Translations under genes and position numbers: made by a program
The notes under the pieces: model-generated
The model's database searches: none
What the model was told of the DNA's origin: nothing
What the model saw: the letters and a program-made list of their open reading frames with translations, nothing else
Source: Lingula anatina
Lineage: Eukaryota; Brachiopoda; Lingulata; Lingulida; Lingulidae
Assembly (NCBI RefSeq): GCF_001039355.2
Contig: NW_019775720.1
Coordinates: 9,752 to 54,510, forward strand
Direction of reading: 5' to 3'
Length of the DNA stretch: 44,759 nucleotides
In this document: piece after piece, positions 1 through 11,895 of the stretch
Numbering within the stretch: the stretch's first letter is position 1
How the letters are laid out: each line of letters starts with the position of its first letter

Positions 1-1583
1 TACCTTTTTGCCGTGAATTCACGTCATCATTTAGCCAATTATATAAATACACCTAAAATACACGTATTTTCCAACTATTTAAATCTTTCTCTCGATATTG
101 ACATCGATTTTAAAAACCTAGGACGTATTTTTTTTATTGAAACAACGCATGGGAATCATCTATTAAATGTGCAAGCTTCGCATGGAAATTCATTGTTTAC
201 ATCGATCAGATGTAGGTCAAGTGATCACGTGACCCCTTTCCGTTGCTTTGATTGGTTTAAAGGGTAGAACGGCAGCACTTGGAACTACTCGGATGTCTCC
301 GCACTCGACAGTCGAGGATTGCCGATTGGAACGGCAGGGCTATTCATTTTGATGTTTTGGCATAAATACTATCGCAATTATCTATATGTTGGCGCATCCT
401 ACGGTTGCCGAATTTATTGTGGATATTTTTTAACTGTTTATCTTCATGGCACCGTGAAAATTGTCTGGCCACTGGAGCTTTTCACACAATGAAACGATAG
501 ACCAGTGTAGGTAAGCGACTAAAAATGCATTTTCTTGAGGTTGCAATCCGGAGTGAGAGGGCTTTAGGAACGACCCATGAAACATGATAAAAAATTAGTT
601 TCACCACAGTGAATAGCAAAGCAAAGTGCAAGAGAGCATTCGCTCGCGAAGTACTCGCACAGTGTGTCGGTTTGGCCATTTCTTCCAACTGTTGTGAGGA
701 GAATGGATATATAAGATGAGTGTTTGACTGAATGAGATAAATCCATGTGTATATACATATATATTTAAAGCACAGCACGCCTTGTCTTCTCAAACACATT
801 CGAGTTCGACACATCCAGGCGGGATTATTGTATACTGTGACCCTGACTTACTGGATACTCGCCTCTCTAATACATGTGTGACAATTAACGTTACTAGAAT
901 TGAAATTTAACAGTTATTGCGGATGCTCAGGGTGTGCAACGACGATAGGGCATATTCCTCGAGACAGGAATAATATTATATTGTATACTGAGATCCGAGT
1001 TTCCCAGTTCACTGGGTACTCCCCTCAATATTGTAACTGTCTCCAATAACTTGAGAGTTTAAAGATCTGCACCCTGAATATAGGGCCTGTTTCGTGATTA
1101 CGAAATTTGTTATCTGAATCTCCAGCTGGTCAAGTACCTTGATAATTCCAGCAAACACGTTTGTAGCCAAATTTTCTATCCGTCAGTTTGGAAAACTATA
1201 AAATCAGGCGGCAACATTTGGCAACATATTCTTAGATAAGGAAATATGCTGATAATTCTGTCCTCAATCCACTTCAAAGCACTTGCGTAGAATAATGAGT
1301 TATATGAAAAAAATGAAATATTAATAAAATCCTATAGCATGGTTTTTGAAAGAAATCGCATTCTTAAATCCACCGAAAGCTACCTGCTTTATTTCAGATG
1401 ACGTACAGTGTATGTGTAGACGCATGTTCACAATAAATAATTCTAAGACTAAAAGCTTTACAGATGTATTACTATAAACCCATAATGTCATAATCAAACC
1501 TGGGAGGCTTACATGTATGTGATAATTATTTCCTGGATCTGCCTCTGAGCTTGTCAAGTTGATCAATAATAAAAATAATATCG
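1..1583. other. Intergenic 3' flank of SLC16 locus A
   Basis: No convincing gene is visible. The part nearest locus A (about 1240-1400) is recognisably similar to the 3' flank of locus B (about 11990-12200). Both contain 'acttgcgta' and similar AT-rich stretches, so the tandem duplication that made A and B extended beyond the coding exons. A minus-strand AATAAA (plus TTTATT at 1388-1393) lies about 190 nt past the stop codon of locus A and is a possible polyadenylation signal. Confidence 0.5.
1388..1393 (-). terminator. Possible polyadenylation signal of locus A
   Basis: AATAAA on the minus strand about 190 nt downstream of the stop codon of locus A. The position is plausible; there is no transcript evidence. 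Confidence 0.35.
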
Positions 1584-4500
1584 TTACATATGTGATTCAC
1601 TGTAAGGAAAGGCGGTTCCTTGGCGGGAAGATTCTAATGGCCGCACAGCATTTCGTTTTTCTTGCGTTTCTTTTCGTCTGCTTTTTAAAACTGGAATGGC
1701 TAGTAAAGCGAAGGACCCGCCCATAAAAAGTATACCTGAAATATAAAGAGAGGCTGGACACAAAGCGACACTTAGTTCACTGTAAAACCGTCTTTTTTTT
1801 CATTTGAATTTTACAACTGGTCAATCTGATTGAATAATTCCCATCTTTCACTTCCACTGAGTTAGTGGATGTCCATAATAGACTTTTCACTAGAGTTGTC
1901 CGCAAAGTAGACATTTAACTTTGGAAGTGCGTCCTTTTCTTTCGTGTCTAGGCTCTGTCAATGAACAGCCAAGTGGTCTGTGACGCGCTATCTGCCGTGA
2001 CGTCATGTGTGATGGAGCTTTCAGGCTGGACTGTCAGCTAAGTTGTCTTTACTTACCTTCAACATGCGTTTCCAAACATTCAAACGTGGGGGTCAAAATC
2101 CTCGTGAAATCACTTCTTTGTCTATATAATTATGTTTTATTATTGTTTGGCAATTTTCGATAATGCTTGCAAATGTCTGACATTCACACTTACCTGCAAG
2201 ATAGAAAGAATACGAATAATCCTGGGTGACATCGTATAGATAACCTACAACGAAGAAAATTTAAACGAGTCAGAAAATAATTCTTAAAAATTTCGTTTAT
2301 AAACTTAAATACTCAATGTGCGTTTACATCGGCTAGGGAAAATGTCAACCGAATGCGACATTTGAAAGTTTACAAATTCTTCACATTATATGGCTTTGGC
2401 ATAAATACTAAAAAGAGACAAAAATAGGATCGGAATTACCAGCCAGTGTAGGACCAACTACACATCCTTTACCGCTCATCACCATCAAATACCCAAACCC
2501 AGCTCCCAGCGACGACAGTCCAACAGTCCCCACCGTCATTGGTGCCATCAGTGGTATAAACATGGTTGAATAAACACCATATAGTGCAGCGAACAACATT
2601 TGGGACCAATAATTGTGTATGCATAATGGCAAACTAAATGACGAAAGTGCTGAGATACACAAGGCGCCAGCTACCAAAGTTATTTGATCCACGTGCTCTT
2701 TGTCGTTGGTAGCAACCCCAGCAAGCAGACGACTGACAAAATTCCCCACGCCAATAACTGACAACAAGATGGCGCCTTGCAGAGGGGTGGTTTCGTGCTG
2801 CAATGTGTAAGCGATAAGGTGCACAGAGCAAATGAGAGTGCCAGAAGCCCAAAAGAATACCGCAATGCTTAAACAAAAGAACGCTCCGTTCTTTAGAGGG
2901 CTAATGTCTAACATTGCCCTAAAATGTCTCTTGTAGCTAGGTTTTGCCTTTTCTTTTTTACCAATTAGTTGGCTGTTTGAAATAGCACCTGTTTGAGAGA
3001 CACCTGTTTGTACATTGCCCAGTGTCCCAGTACCTATGGTGGATATCGAAGACGCGTTTTTTGCTTTTTTCCTTTGCCCATTCTTTACAGGGTCCGGCTG
3101 ACGTGGTTGTTCACTTCTATTATCGCGACAAACATCAGCTAGAAGATCGCTTGACGAAGTCTCCTGTCTTCTGAGTACAACTTTTTTGAAATCTCTTTTC
3201 TTTTCATGGAGGTGTATATCATTTTGAAGTGAAATCTCCGTGCAATTGTTATCTTTCTGCTTCTGTAGCAGGGAATCTATGGAAGCCATCGATTTTGCTT
3301 TCAAGTTATTCAATTCCTTAGGTGGTTTCATTATCGTTCCAAAGATGCAATTATTCAAACACAGTCCTGCCACAATGAAAGCAGAACCTCTCCAAGAGTA
3401 AGTGTCTGTGAGAAATTGCAGCAGAGGTGGACAAAAGATTTGCCCCACAGCCATACCTGCTGCAGCAATACCAAGAGCCATCGGTCTTCTCTTGTGAAAA
3501 TACTGCCCAACGCAAAGTGATGTAGCTGTGTAAACCAGACCGGTACCAAACCCTAGAAAGAAGATGTACCAGACAAAAAAAATCTTTTAAAATAAATCTA
3601 ATGTATTGTATACCACAACGACAGGCAGATATAAAGACGAACAGACGAAGGGACAAGAGAGTCCCATAGAAACCCCAAAAGAACCATACCATTAACAAAC
3701 TGTACTACAGTTTGACTTGGGACAATATGGTCCATTACATAAAATGAAAAAAATTAACTCCCATTTAACATTACCTTGAACTTTCGGCTCTGTGATTAAT
3801 TTGTGTTACAAAAGCCTTAACTTTTACTCGGGCATGACATTGTGGACAATGGGGAAGGGGGTTAATTTTCCCTTTTTCACACGTACTAATATTTCATTAC
3901 AAAAGATAATCAGAATTATAGAAAAAAAATGCACCTAAATGGTGTGTGCTTTCACATTTCCTTTGAGTAGTATATAAGGGGTAGTAATAGGATTTTAAAT
4001 ACATAGTTGAATTCGTCTTGGTTGTGATGAACCTTGAATCGACTACTCTCTATGATATTCTGTATCCACCTTAAAGGCTCTACTTCCATGGTAATGGAGT
4101 GTTACATGTAATACACCCTTTCATGTCTAACAAAAATGAAAACAAGCCAACTCCCAATGGAGAATTAATCAACAATTATTCTTGTCTAAAGTGGCATTCA
4201 AGGGTGCAATTATAGAGACGTGGCTGATATGCAAATAACTTGAGAAAACAAACCAATGCAAAAGAGAAGCATATGAAAGTAAATATTTTTAAATAAATTT
4301 TAGGCAAATTTTAATTAGTTCCATAATTTTTTGCTTATGCTCCTGTTTCTAAGGTTTGTGCCACAATGTACAAGATTTGTACCCTGACGTCAAGAGACTG
4401 AGGGGCGGCAAGACCGGAAGTATTTTGAGTAGGTACGTGAGTCCTGTCATTTTTTTTTTTTTTTTTTGTGCATCTAAAAACAAGAAGTGCACTTAGGTAA

Positions 4501-5812
4501 ATAGGTTCTCAGCTTCTATATGCCTTGGTTTTAATGTGCATTTACTGAGCCATCTATTGATGCATACCAATGAGGAGTTGAAAGATATAAAATGGCTTAA
4601 TTCAAATTCAAAAAAGGTTGGCAAAGATCAGGGAATGGCATCACGTTTTGTATGTCGTCAAATTAACAAGGACAACATATTAATAAATCCTTTTTACACT
4701 TTATCATATTGACGCATACCGATGAGGAGTCGAAAGAAATAAAATTTCTTAATTCAAATTTAGGAAAGGTTATCAGAAATCAGGGAATGGCATCACTTTA
4801 TGTATTTTGTCAAATTAACAAAGACAATAAAATTCATAACTTAATTACCTCCCTCATAAAGAATCGTGTCTAGATCTGCATGTGCTACAATTAAATTGTG
4901 TACAGAGCAGAGACAACGAGTAATGTAGATATGGATATACAGTAGTATGGCAGTATGTTATTGTAACGAGGATTATGTCTGTATGAATGACATAGATCAT
5001 TAAAACTGCATAAAATACCAGCGTTATTTTCCTTGTTAACAAAAGGTGATAGTAGTGTTTCAGAAAATTCATAGAAACCCACACGCATTTAATCCCGTTC
5101 CTTATATTCTGTTTTCATGAAGACCGAGTGTTAGTAAACAGCGTGTAACGTACAGTATGTAAAAAGTATGGGGGGATAGACAGACTATCTCTGAATAGAG
5201 TCCACAAGGTTCATAATACGAAAAAATATCTGACTGTTAATGAAGTGAGAATGATTTCAAAGCGGAGTGTCCGTAAAAGAGAAAAAGAAAGAGAGATGAC
5301 GAGAGAGAGAGAGAGAGAGGTGAAGAGAGAAAGAAAGAGTTTATACCTACGATAAATCCAAATGTCGCTATAACATCCGTCATATTTGTAGAAAAGGCTG
5401 TGCCTATAAAACCTAGCGCTGAAATGACGGCCCCCAACAAAATACTTGTCCTACAACTGTACTTATTGGCGATGATGCCGCTTACCAGACCTGTCAGGCC
5501 ACAAACAGAGTTCTGCAAACTGCCAGCCAGAGAGACGTAGCTTCGCGTTTCATCGGGAAACTGAATCAAGAACTCCGCATTGTACACGCCGACAGAATTA
5601 TTGATGCCGATGTTGATGCAGTTGCAAAGGCAAGCCGCTACCAGTACAGCCCAGGCCCACCCTCCGTCTATGTCCTCAGGATTTACTTTTGTAGGTTGGT
5701 TTACAGTTTTATCTTTGTTGTCAGACTCATGATCACATTCAGCGTCCTTCTTATATTGAGGCGTCCGATTATCACTGTTCTGGAGCGATCCTGAAGGTTG
5801 AAGATAACGCAT
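1584..5812 (-). CDS. SLC16 / monocarboxylate-transporter-like gene, locus A
   Basis: Four coding exons, transcription order: 5812-5347, 3552-2440, 2244-2194, 1735-1584 (stop TAA 1584-1586). All introns are GT-AG and phase 1; the sum gives 593 residues. Family membership rests on the SLC16 signature before membrane segment 1 (DGGWAW, residues 49-54), the second signature YFHKRRPMALG with a following AAAGMA, twelve predicted hydrophobic segments, and a long charged loop between segments 6 and 7. Exon 3 encodes the stretch YLYDVTQDYSYSFYLAG. The family moves monocarboxylates, aromatic amino acids or related acids across the plasma membrane; the substrate here is unknown. I start at the ATG at 5810-5812 because the frame upstream has no other ATG before a stop and paralogue B has an ATG at the same place. 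An acceptor-like site just upstream of about 5895 leaves room for a 5' exon. Confidence 0.88.
4553..4835. repeat. Diverged tandem repeat in intron 1 of locus A
   Basis: Two related blocks of about 125 bp, at about 4553-4675 and 4705-4835, share 'gcatacc.atgaggagt.gaaag', 'cagggaatggcatcac' and 'gtcaaattaacaa.gacaa'. The spacing is about 150 bp. No coding content was recognised. Confidence 0.75.
5298..5340. repeat. GA-rich microsatellite next to exon 1 donor, locus A
   Basis: A (GA)n-rich tract ends a few bases from the exon 1 donor of locus A (GT at 5346-5345). In the transcript it is a pyrimidine-rich (UC)n tract directly inside intron 1. Confidence 0.8.
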
Positions 5813-6279
5813 AGCGTTGTGTGATGAAGTAGCACACTGAATGTAGACGCTGTCGATGGGAATGGTTAAGGCGAGGTTTAGTGTATGCGACACATGCTGA
5901 AGTTACAATTGTAGGACTCTTAATGTATTTTCTGTATTCTTTATGTACCAAATATCGTTTAAATTCATGAAAAACATGTAATTAATTGTAATTTAATTTC
6001 AGTGAATTTTATTTAATGCATTTAGCATTTTGCTAATTAGTTTAACTCATGGTATGATTACTATAGCTATATTAATTATCATCAGAAAAAAATTACCCAA
6101 CGACAGGCGCTTCGAGCATAAAGTGATTGTATTTGGTGAGAATGGCCCCTTATATCGGGGAAAAAATATCCGACAGAAATATGCGTCCTAGCTGTGTTTA
6201 AATACAGCTGTGATCTTAGGCTCATACAGGATAGCGCATCCTAGGGAACACATGTCTTGCATTACTTTTACACCAGTGA

Positions 6280-6542
6280 AGCTGACTTTGTTAAATGTGA
6301 GCTGACCAATAAAAAGGAAGCGCACCAGATACGGCTAGACTGGTTGATTCTCTTTTAACTGATAAACCCACGTATCGGTTTTAAAGAGAAAAAGAGAAAT
6401 AACCATGCCCATCGGGAGCTCACAAAAATTTAATGGCTATTGTTGTAAAATGGCACACAAGTATGACTTTAATTTGTTAATCAGACCAAGACCCAAGCAA
6501 ACAAATAAGGCGCTAAATTATTATTATTATTATTATTATTAT

Positions 6543-6601
<59 letters not shown>

Positions 6602-7445
6602 CTGCAAACGGTACACTTTTTTTACAATCCCTCTCATAGATCAATATAATGGGTTATGGGAAACTTATTAAAAGGGTGAAACAGCTTTTTGGCATTGCCA
6701 TTTATTTCAAAGGAGAATTTGCGGCATTTGGGATTGGAAATAAGGGTAGATTAACAAGTGTGGTGCGGCAACGTATAATAACGTAAAAATATGTCCATGG
6801 TGCTTTTTTTCTAAATTCAGTTGAATTGCATCCTGTTGTATTACTGTAAGAATTCACTTTGGTCGGAAGCTGATTTTGTTAAATGTGTGTAGAGTCAAAA
6901 TTTAATATCTGTAATGTAGTCCAAGAGCAACCTTAGAGCTGACAAATAAACGGCGACGCAACCAGATGCTGCTAAACTGGTTTATAATGCCTTCTTTAAT
7001 ACTCACGTCTCAGTTTTTAAGAGAAAAATAGAGATAATTGACCATTCCCATGTAGAGCCCACATCAATATATTGTTACAAACGTAAAAATATTGTGAAAA
7101 GAAATGCAATTAGCTTATAAGAGGTCCAAATGAGGCACAAAGTTGAAAATTTCAACTGCAAACGGCACACTTTTTTTACACTCCCTCTCATGGACCAGTA
7201 TATATATATATATATGGTTTAGAGCAAACTTTACCTGAAACTACTATATCGCCACTGTTTATGAATTATTTCAAAAGAGATTTTGCAAGCTTTGGAAGCG
7301 ATTGGGGTCGGAAATAAGGGCAGATTTGCCACTACAGAGTGGTATAATAGTTCAGAGTATTTATCCATGGACGCTTTTTCTGGTTGTTCTTTCCTAAATT
7401 CCGTCGAATATCTGTCAGTTCGATAGCTGTACGAATTCATCATGT
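6280..7445. repeat. Diverged tandem duplication, about 570 bp per unit
   Basis: Unit 1 (about 6280-6858) and unit 2 (about 6862-7445) share successive landmarks: 'gctga.tttgttaaatgtg', an 'acca.at.c...agagcccac'-like block, 'ctgcaaacgg.acactttttttaca', 'ccctctcat.ga', 'ggaaataagggcaga' and 'agaattca'. Unit 1 has been expanded by a (TTA)n/poly-T tract at 6517-6600. Read on the minus strand, both units keep similar short peptides (around VNLPLFPIP and ANLPLFPTP), but neither gives a convincing gene. Nothing else was recognised between locus A exon 1 and 7445. Confidence 0.7.
6517..6601. repeat. (TTA)n followed by a long poly-T tract
   Basis: About 27 bases of TTA repeats run into roughly 57 uninterrupted T residues. 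On the minus strand this reads as an A-tail followed by (TAA)n, which could be the 3' end of a retroposed copy or simple slippage. Confidence 0.9.
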
Positions 7446-7944
7446 TCTGATCGTCAATAATACATTGCTTTCAATGTAGGACGATAATCCTTAAATTGAA
7501 ACTTCTACACATAGACATAAGCGCATAGACCTTTCGCGGTTTCCTAAACGGTTTATAACCTCGAATGACATCACACAATGTTGCCAGCCGGGTTTATATA
7601 TATATATATATATATATTCTAACTTGGATGATCACCAATCCATTCACCGCCTTGAAGTCTCCTGGATAACGGCATTCTTCAAGACTACTAAGAGTTTCTA
7701 TCCAGTAGAAGTCTATACGTTGAAAACGTCTGGGGCAATTTTCCACAAGCCAACGAAATCATCGCAAGTACTGAAGATTATTTCATATTTCAGTTCAGAT
7801 TCTTATGCATTACCCTGACATAAGCCATGGAAGCGTCCATGTGCAAAATATTATAGAGTGTGCTTTATCATAGTGCAAATTTATTCAAAACCAATGTGTT
7901 CACAGCTATGCTAACCTTTGCCTTTATGTATACATCTTCCCCTA

Positions 7945-8185
7945 AAAATAACAGAAAAAGTAGTCTTCCATGAAAAGGTGTATCCATAACAACCTGCTTA
8001 AAACGTTTAATGCCGTCGTGGGAGGAGAGATGAGAGATGAAGTTTTTACTGCGAGTATAGAAACGTGTTGTCCTACCCAACCAAAAAAGACAACAGCTTT
8101 CAATGTATAATTTTTGTATGTGTCAACAAAGTATGCTTTAATAAGCCCTCCAAACTGGTCGCTTTCTTTACAATTCCTTCCTTTT
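7945..8185 (-). pseudogene. Decayed GT31 glycosyltransferase fragment
   Basis: The minus-strand sequence matches two separate parts of the neighbouring GT31 gene. About 8080-8185 aligns with the region around GDLIKVDFVDTYKNYTLK, keeping YFVDTYKNYTLKAV. About 7945-8020 aligns with DVIKRFNAASLWKHLF and the following EDV region. The catalytic middle between them is deleted and the frame is broken. It lies directly downstream of the intact gene on the same strand, so it is probably the remains of a tandem copy. It is too damaged to encode an enzyme. Confidence 0.75.
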
Positions 8186-8190
8186 ATATT

Positions 8191-9183
8191 TCAATGTTTG
8201 CAGGCTTTATCCACGTCCTTATAAAGGTCACAGATCTCCGCATTAGGTTTTTTGTGAATTGCCAACATATTTCGCATACGACACCGATCACGGAAATGAA
8301 GACGCCTTGGCAAATTCACAAAACCCGAATAATGTCGAAGTCTAACGTGATTTTCATGTGCCAGGACAGATAAAAATACGTCTTCTATGAAAAGGTGTTT
8401 CCATAACGACGCTGCGTTAAAACGTTTGATGACGTCAGAGGAAAGTATTGATGCGAATCCAGTCACATAAGGTGGGTATTTTCTGTCACTGAATTCCTCT
8501 TGGGTTTGGAAGTACTTACTACGTGGATTGCGAACCACGGGGCTATTCACGTGAATAAAACCAACAAATAGATTTCCAGAATTTTTGGCCGGAGGACGTG
8601 TCAAGTACTGTATGACGCCCCTATAGTTAACGGTGACGTCATGTCCACATTTCAGGACAAAACGGGTCCAAGGACAGCACTCTTCTACCCAACGAAGGGC
8701 GAGAATAGATTTCAATGTGTAATTCTTGTACGTGTCAACAAAATCGACTTTAATTAGATCCCCGAAGTGCTCGCTTTCCTTAACGATTCTTTCCTCTACG
8801 TGTTTCATTTTCGAATTTCCTACAAAGAAGACGGTTTTAACTGATTGTCCTATGTATTCCGAAGTATTTCCACAAGTATTTCTTAACGTCAGTCTGGACT
8901 GGAAATCTCGAGGATCAGATAAAACTAGGACAAGAAGAAACGGTCCCTCGTCCACGCTGCAAGGGGCACCAAAAATGTTCGGATGCCTTTTGATATGATA
9001 CCACAGGTATGGTTTCTTCTGTAGCTTTCCCTCACATACTGACGCTGGCACTAAACAATCGGGTTGCGTTTCCTCTTTGGATACGTGACGCCTTTTCTTG
9101 TTTTCGATAGTAAAAGTTACCATCAGAACGAGCAGGGCCGCATTGGCTGTGAGAAAAACAAAAAACAGTCCATTTTTCGCCAT
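8191..9183 (-). CDS. GT31 beta-1,3-galactosyltransferase-like protein 1
   Basis: Intronless, 330 residues, usual for animal B3GALT proteins. It starts at the ATG at 9183-9181; the frame extends upstream only to a GTG. Short basic N-terminus, one membrane segment at about 5-25, then a lumenal domain, so a type II Golgi protein is expected. GT31 blocks in order: RLTLRNTCG (97-105, corresponding to R..IR.TWG but with Cys for Trp), VFFVGNS, FGDLIKVDFVDTYKNYTLK (140-158), YPPYVTG (236-242) and EDV (267-269). Possible N-glycosylation sites are NTS at 106 and NYT at 154. The metal-binding DxD is replaced by GHD at 180-182. Family members add galactose or N-acetylglucosamine in beta-1,3 linkage using UDP-sugars. 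Whether this one is active is uncertain. Confidence 0.88.
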   Translation of the reverse strand: MAKNGLFFVFLTANAALLVLMVTFTIENKKRRHVSKEETQPDCLVPASVCEGKLQKKPYLWYHIKRHPNIFGAPCSVDEGPFLLVLVLSDPRDFQSRLTLRNTCGNTSEYIGQSVKTVFFVGNSKMKHVEERIVKESEHFGDLIKVDFVDTYKNYTLKSILALRWVEECCPWTRFVLKCGHDVTVNYRGVIQYLTRPPAKNSGNLFVGFIHVNSPVVRNPRSKYFQTQEEFSDRKYPPYVTGFASILSSDVIKRFNAASLWKHLFIEDVFLSVLAHENHVRLRHYSGFVNLPRRLHFRDRCRMRNMLAIHKKPNAEICDLYKDVDKACKH

Positions 9184-9643
9184 GACATCCACTCCGCAGC
9201 ACTAAAACTGACTTATACAGATAAATAAATAAATAGACAATATGGACATTTCGATCACTTATATGAACAGTATGTAATCCATGACAATTTCACGTATAAT
9301 TTAAGACTTGGGAGTGTTTTCAACATGCCACTGGATGATATTCCTGCGTAAAGGCTAGTTAGGGGTATGCGGGGCAGCCAAGTGGTACATTCTTGATATT
9401 ATACATATATGACATTTCTGAGAAAAATAGGTTCAGGATAAGAAAAATTGTTATTTTCCTTATATTCCTTTGGAATAGCAAAGATAAAGTGATATTCAGG
9501 AGTTTCAAGTGGCCAGGGAGCAAGTACATCATTTCAAAAATGCACATCGTGTATGATCAGTAGCTATGGCCCGAAATATGACACAAATTACATATTAATT
9601 TGACAATATGCATCTTGTTTATACCAGTAAATCGTGACACTGC

Positions 9644-9838
9644 ACAGATATCGTTTGCTAGGAACCGTAGTCCGTTCCCCATTACTTTGTACAGGTGACA
9701 TTCGTCCCAATATACTAACCCCAATGCTCCAAATAACCCTAACCTGTACTAATCATATGGTAGCCCGGACTTCCATTCCTAGGACTTCCATTCCTGTAAC
9801 ACAGGTAAAACACAACACTTGACAGATATCGTTTGCTA
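9644..9838. mobile_element. 161-bp insert flanked by a 17-bp direct repeat
   Basis: An identical 17-mer (acagatatcgtttgcta) occurs at 9644-9660 and 9822-9838. It brackets a 161-bp insert (9661-9821) with a related copy at about 30380-30510; they share 'gtacaggtgacattcgtccc' and 'ggacttccattcctgt'. A perfect long direct repeat around a dispersed sequence is what target-primed retrotransposition leaves. No coding capacity is seen. Confidence 0.7.
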
Positions 9839-10232
9839 TATATATTTATTATTCATCCGGTGCATAATAACTGTCACGCATGCGCCATTAGCTCCGCTCC
9901 TCGCGCATCTCATGAATAATTAACATATTTATAAGTCCACAGTATTCTGGGAAGATGAGGTCGTCGTGCATGCCATTAATATTGTAACTCAAGAAACAAG
10001 ACTTATTAAATACAATAGTTAGATAAATAATGTCAATTTCCCTTATTTATGATCTTTGAATGTTGTTTAGAGAGTACGGTGTATAATGTGTGGACAATTT
10101 TGCCCAACCCATGCGGGGAAAGTTTTGAACCTGCTTCTGAAGTACTTAAGAAAGTACTATATTACAAAATATATAATTACCCATCCCCTAGTACATTCCT
10201 ACCCTAGTCTCAATGCAGTTCTACAAGGGTTA

Positions 10233-11895
10233 AAGGCCCGGTCACACCTACAGAACGCACGAGGTACGCATGCATTGCGCATGAAAATAAGCCAAATGCG
10301 CTGTTGTGCGTCCAACTTTTGACAGAATTTGCCAGAAAAATTGCGAATACATAGCGTTCTGTTGGCGTATTTTGCGTATAAAGGGCACATGAAGATCGAC
10401 TATAGAACGCACGCGTAAAAAAATCCAACGAATGCACAACGGGTTTTTGGCGCAAGGAACGAATGACCCGCGCATTCAGTTCGCATTAAGCGAACAGATA
10501 GCGTTCCTCAGTCAGCAGCAATCACGTGACTCGTTCTCTATATATAAAAACTGCAGATTATGTAAAAAGTAACAAGTAAAGTTAATTTTCTTGGATACAC
10601 ATTTATCGTTTCATTTATTGGGAAGGTGATATTAAACAGCAAAATAATAAAGAGAAGCATTAACATGATATACACTGTTAATGTAATTGTTTTGAATTAT
10701 AACCGAGCATTGTTTTTAGATAATTTATGTAAAAATCGAGCTATACAAAATACTTAGATTAAGACCATCTCAGAGGACGAAATTTAACCCTGATTGTAAC
10801 TTTAATTACAGTAACATCACATGTGCGTTATGTATTTTGTACCACTGTGTATTATTAAATGTCTTGTTTAGTCTATGCTTAAATGGTCATTTCAAAGGGA
10901 AGGAAGAGGTGGTCTAAATCATCCTGTCTTGCCATAGAACAGATCCGTCTTCAGAGTTGACCCAGTGTTTGATGAGATTTCTCTGTTTTTTACCTTTATT
11001 GCTGGACGTGTTGCTGCCAGTGACGATGCGGGTGTCCTCTAGATTTCAGCCATTTCTCCACTCACCAGCAGCAAACTCTTGACCCAGGTTCTCGGAAACG
11101 TCAAGCTGCTGGCTCTGCAGTGAATACCGGGTCCTCATAAGGTTGTGGAGGATGATGCTTGCTATTATAATCTTTTTGATGGCCTTGGGCTGCCGCTGCA
11201 TTGTCCTAGGTAGAACTTGTAAACGGTTCGCCAGAATGCTCCTGGTGTCACAGGCCTGGTGGAGTGCAAGTTCCATGACGTTATGAGAATGTTGGAGAAC
11301 TGAAGTTTTGTATTCTAATCGCAGCCTGTCAAGATCTTCCATATTATGAAGCGGTTATTCAGCATAAGTGGAGAAGTGATGTGGATACAGAGGACCCATT
11401 TATGTATACACCATGGATACACGCTAGACTCAGGACACGCATGCTTGGGACACGCTAGGAACACGACAGAGGCGCGCTACAATAACGCTGGCTGCGTTAT
11501 AGAGTCGTTCAACGTTCGTTCTGGTCCGTTAGAGATTCGTTTATAGTCGCTGCATGTTCGATACACATGCGGTGGAAGCATGCTGTGTGCTCGCTACGCC
11601 AAAGCCAACGAATTTGAAACGAACACTTAGCGTTTATGCAACGTCTGATTAACGCTGATCCAGCGGCCTCCGCGAATGCCGAGCGACCTTTTGACGTGTA
11701 AGTTCATGCGTCGAGCTGAACGCACATTTTTGTGCATGCACAAAAACTCAGACGCACAAGAGCGAATGAAAACGAATGCATAACCCGGCGCGTTTGACGA
11801 ATGCAGACGCATAACAGCGCACTGGCCAAAATTGCCAATTTTTTTAGCGCGTCGGCCGTGCGCCGACCCTGCGTCGTGTACGTGTGACCGGGGTA
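10233..11895. mobile_element. Harbinger/PIF-type DNA transposon remnant
   Basis: The ends are inverted: left 'aaggcccggtcacacctac' at about 10233, right 'gtacgtgtgaccggggt' ending about 11894. The terminal about 250 bp on each side is GC- and CpG-richer than the surroundings and rich in 'gcgt/acgc' and 'gaacg' words. The interior holds a transposase fragment (11046-11342). A 3-bp target duplication, expected for Harbinger, could not be confirmed. It sits in the 3' flank of locus B, 370 bp beyond the stop codon. Confidence 0.75.
11046..11342 (-). pseudogene. HARBI1-like transposase C-terminal fragment
   Basis: A 98-codon open stretch contains ILANRLQVLPRTM, PKAIKKIIIASI and ILHNLMRTRY. These match the end of the DDE_Tnp_4 nuclease domain of PIF/Harbinger transposases (family pattern 'FGiLanRfrvL', 'P...vv.a..LHN..r'). 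The residues just before ILANR do not carry the expected Glu-Asn-Ala-Phe-Gly, so the frame is disturbed there. The rest of the transposase and its DDE residues are missing. It lies inside the inverted-repeat element 10233-11895. Confidence 0.8.

Noticed and set aside
482-814. 110-codon open stretch on the minus strand
   Set aside because: No family features, no matching paralogue, and no splice context.
2408-2439. Extension of SLC16 locus A exon 2 past 2440
   Set aside because: Same reason: the donor at 2439-2438 joins exon 3 (2244-2194) in phase.
5813-5893. Longer N-terminus for SLC16 locus A beginning at 5893
   Set aside because: The codon at 5893-5891 is GTG, not ATG, and a stop lies a few codons upstream. 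The first ATG (5812) matches the start of locus B.
7624-7818. 64-codon plus-strand stretch MDDHQSIHRLEVS
   Set aside because: No similarity recognised, follows a (TA)n tract, no paralogue in the window.
9184-9192. Start of GT31-1 at 9192
   Set aside because: That codon is GTG. The ATG three codons later gives the expected signal-anchor start.
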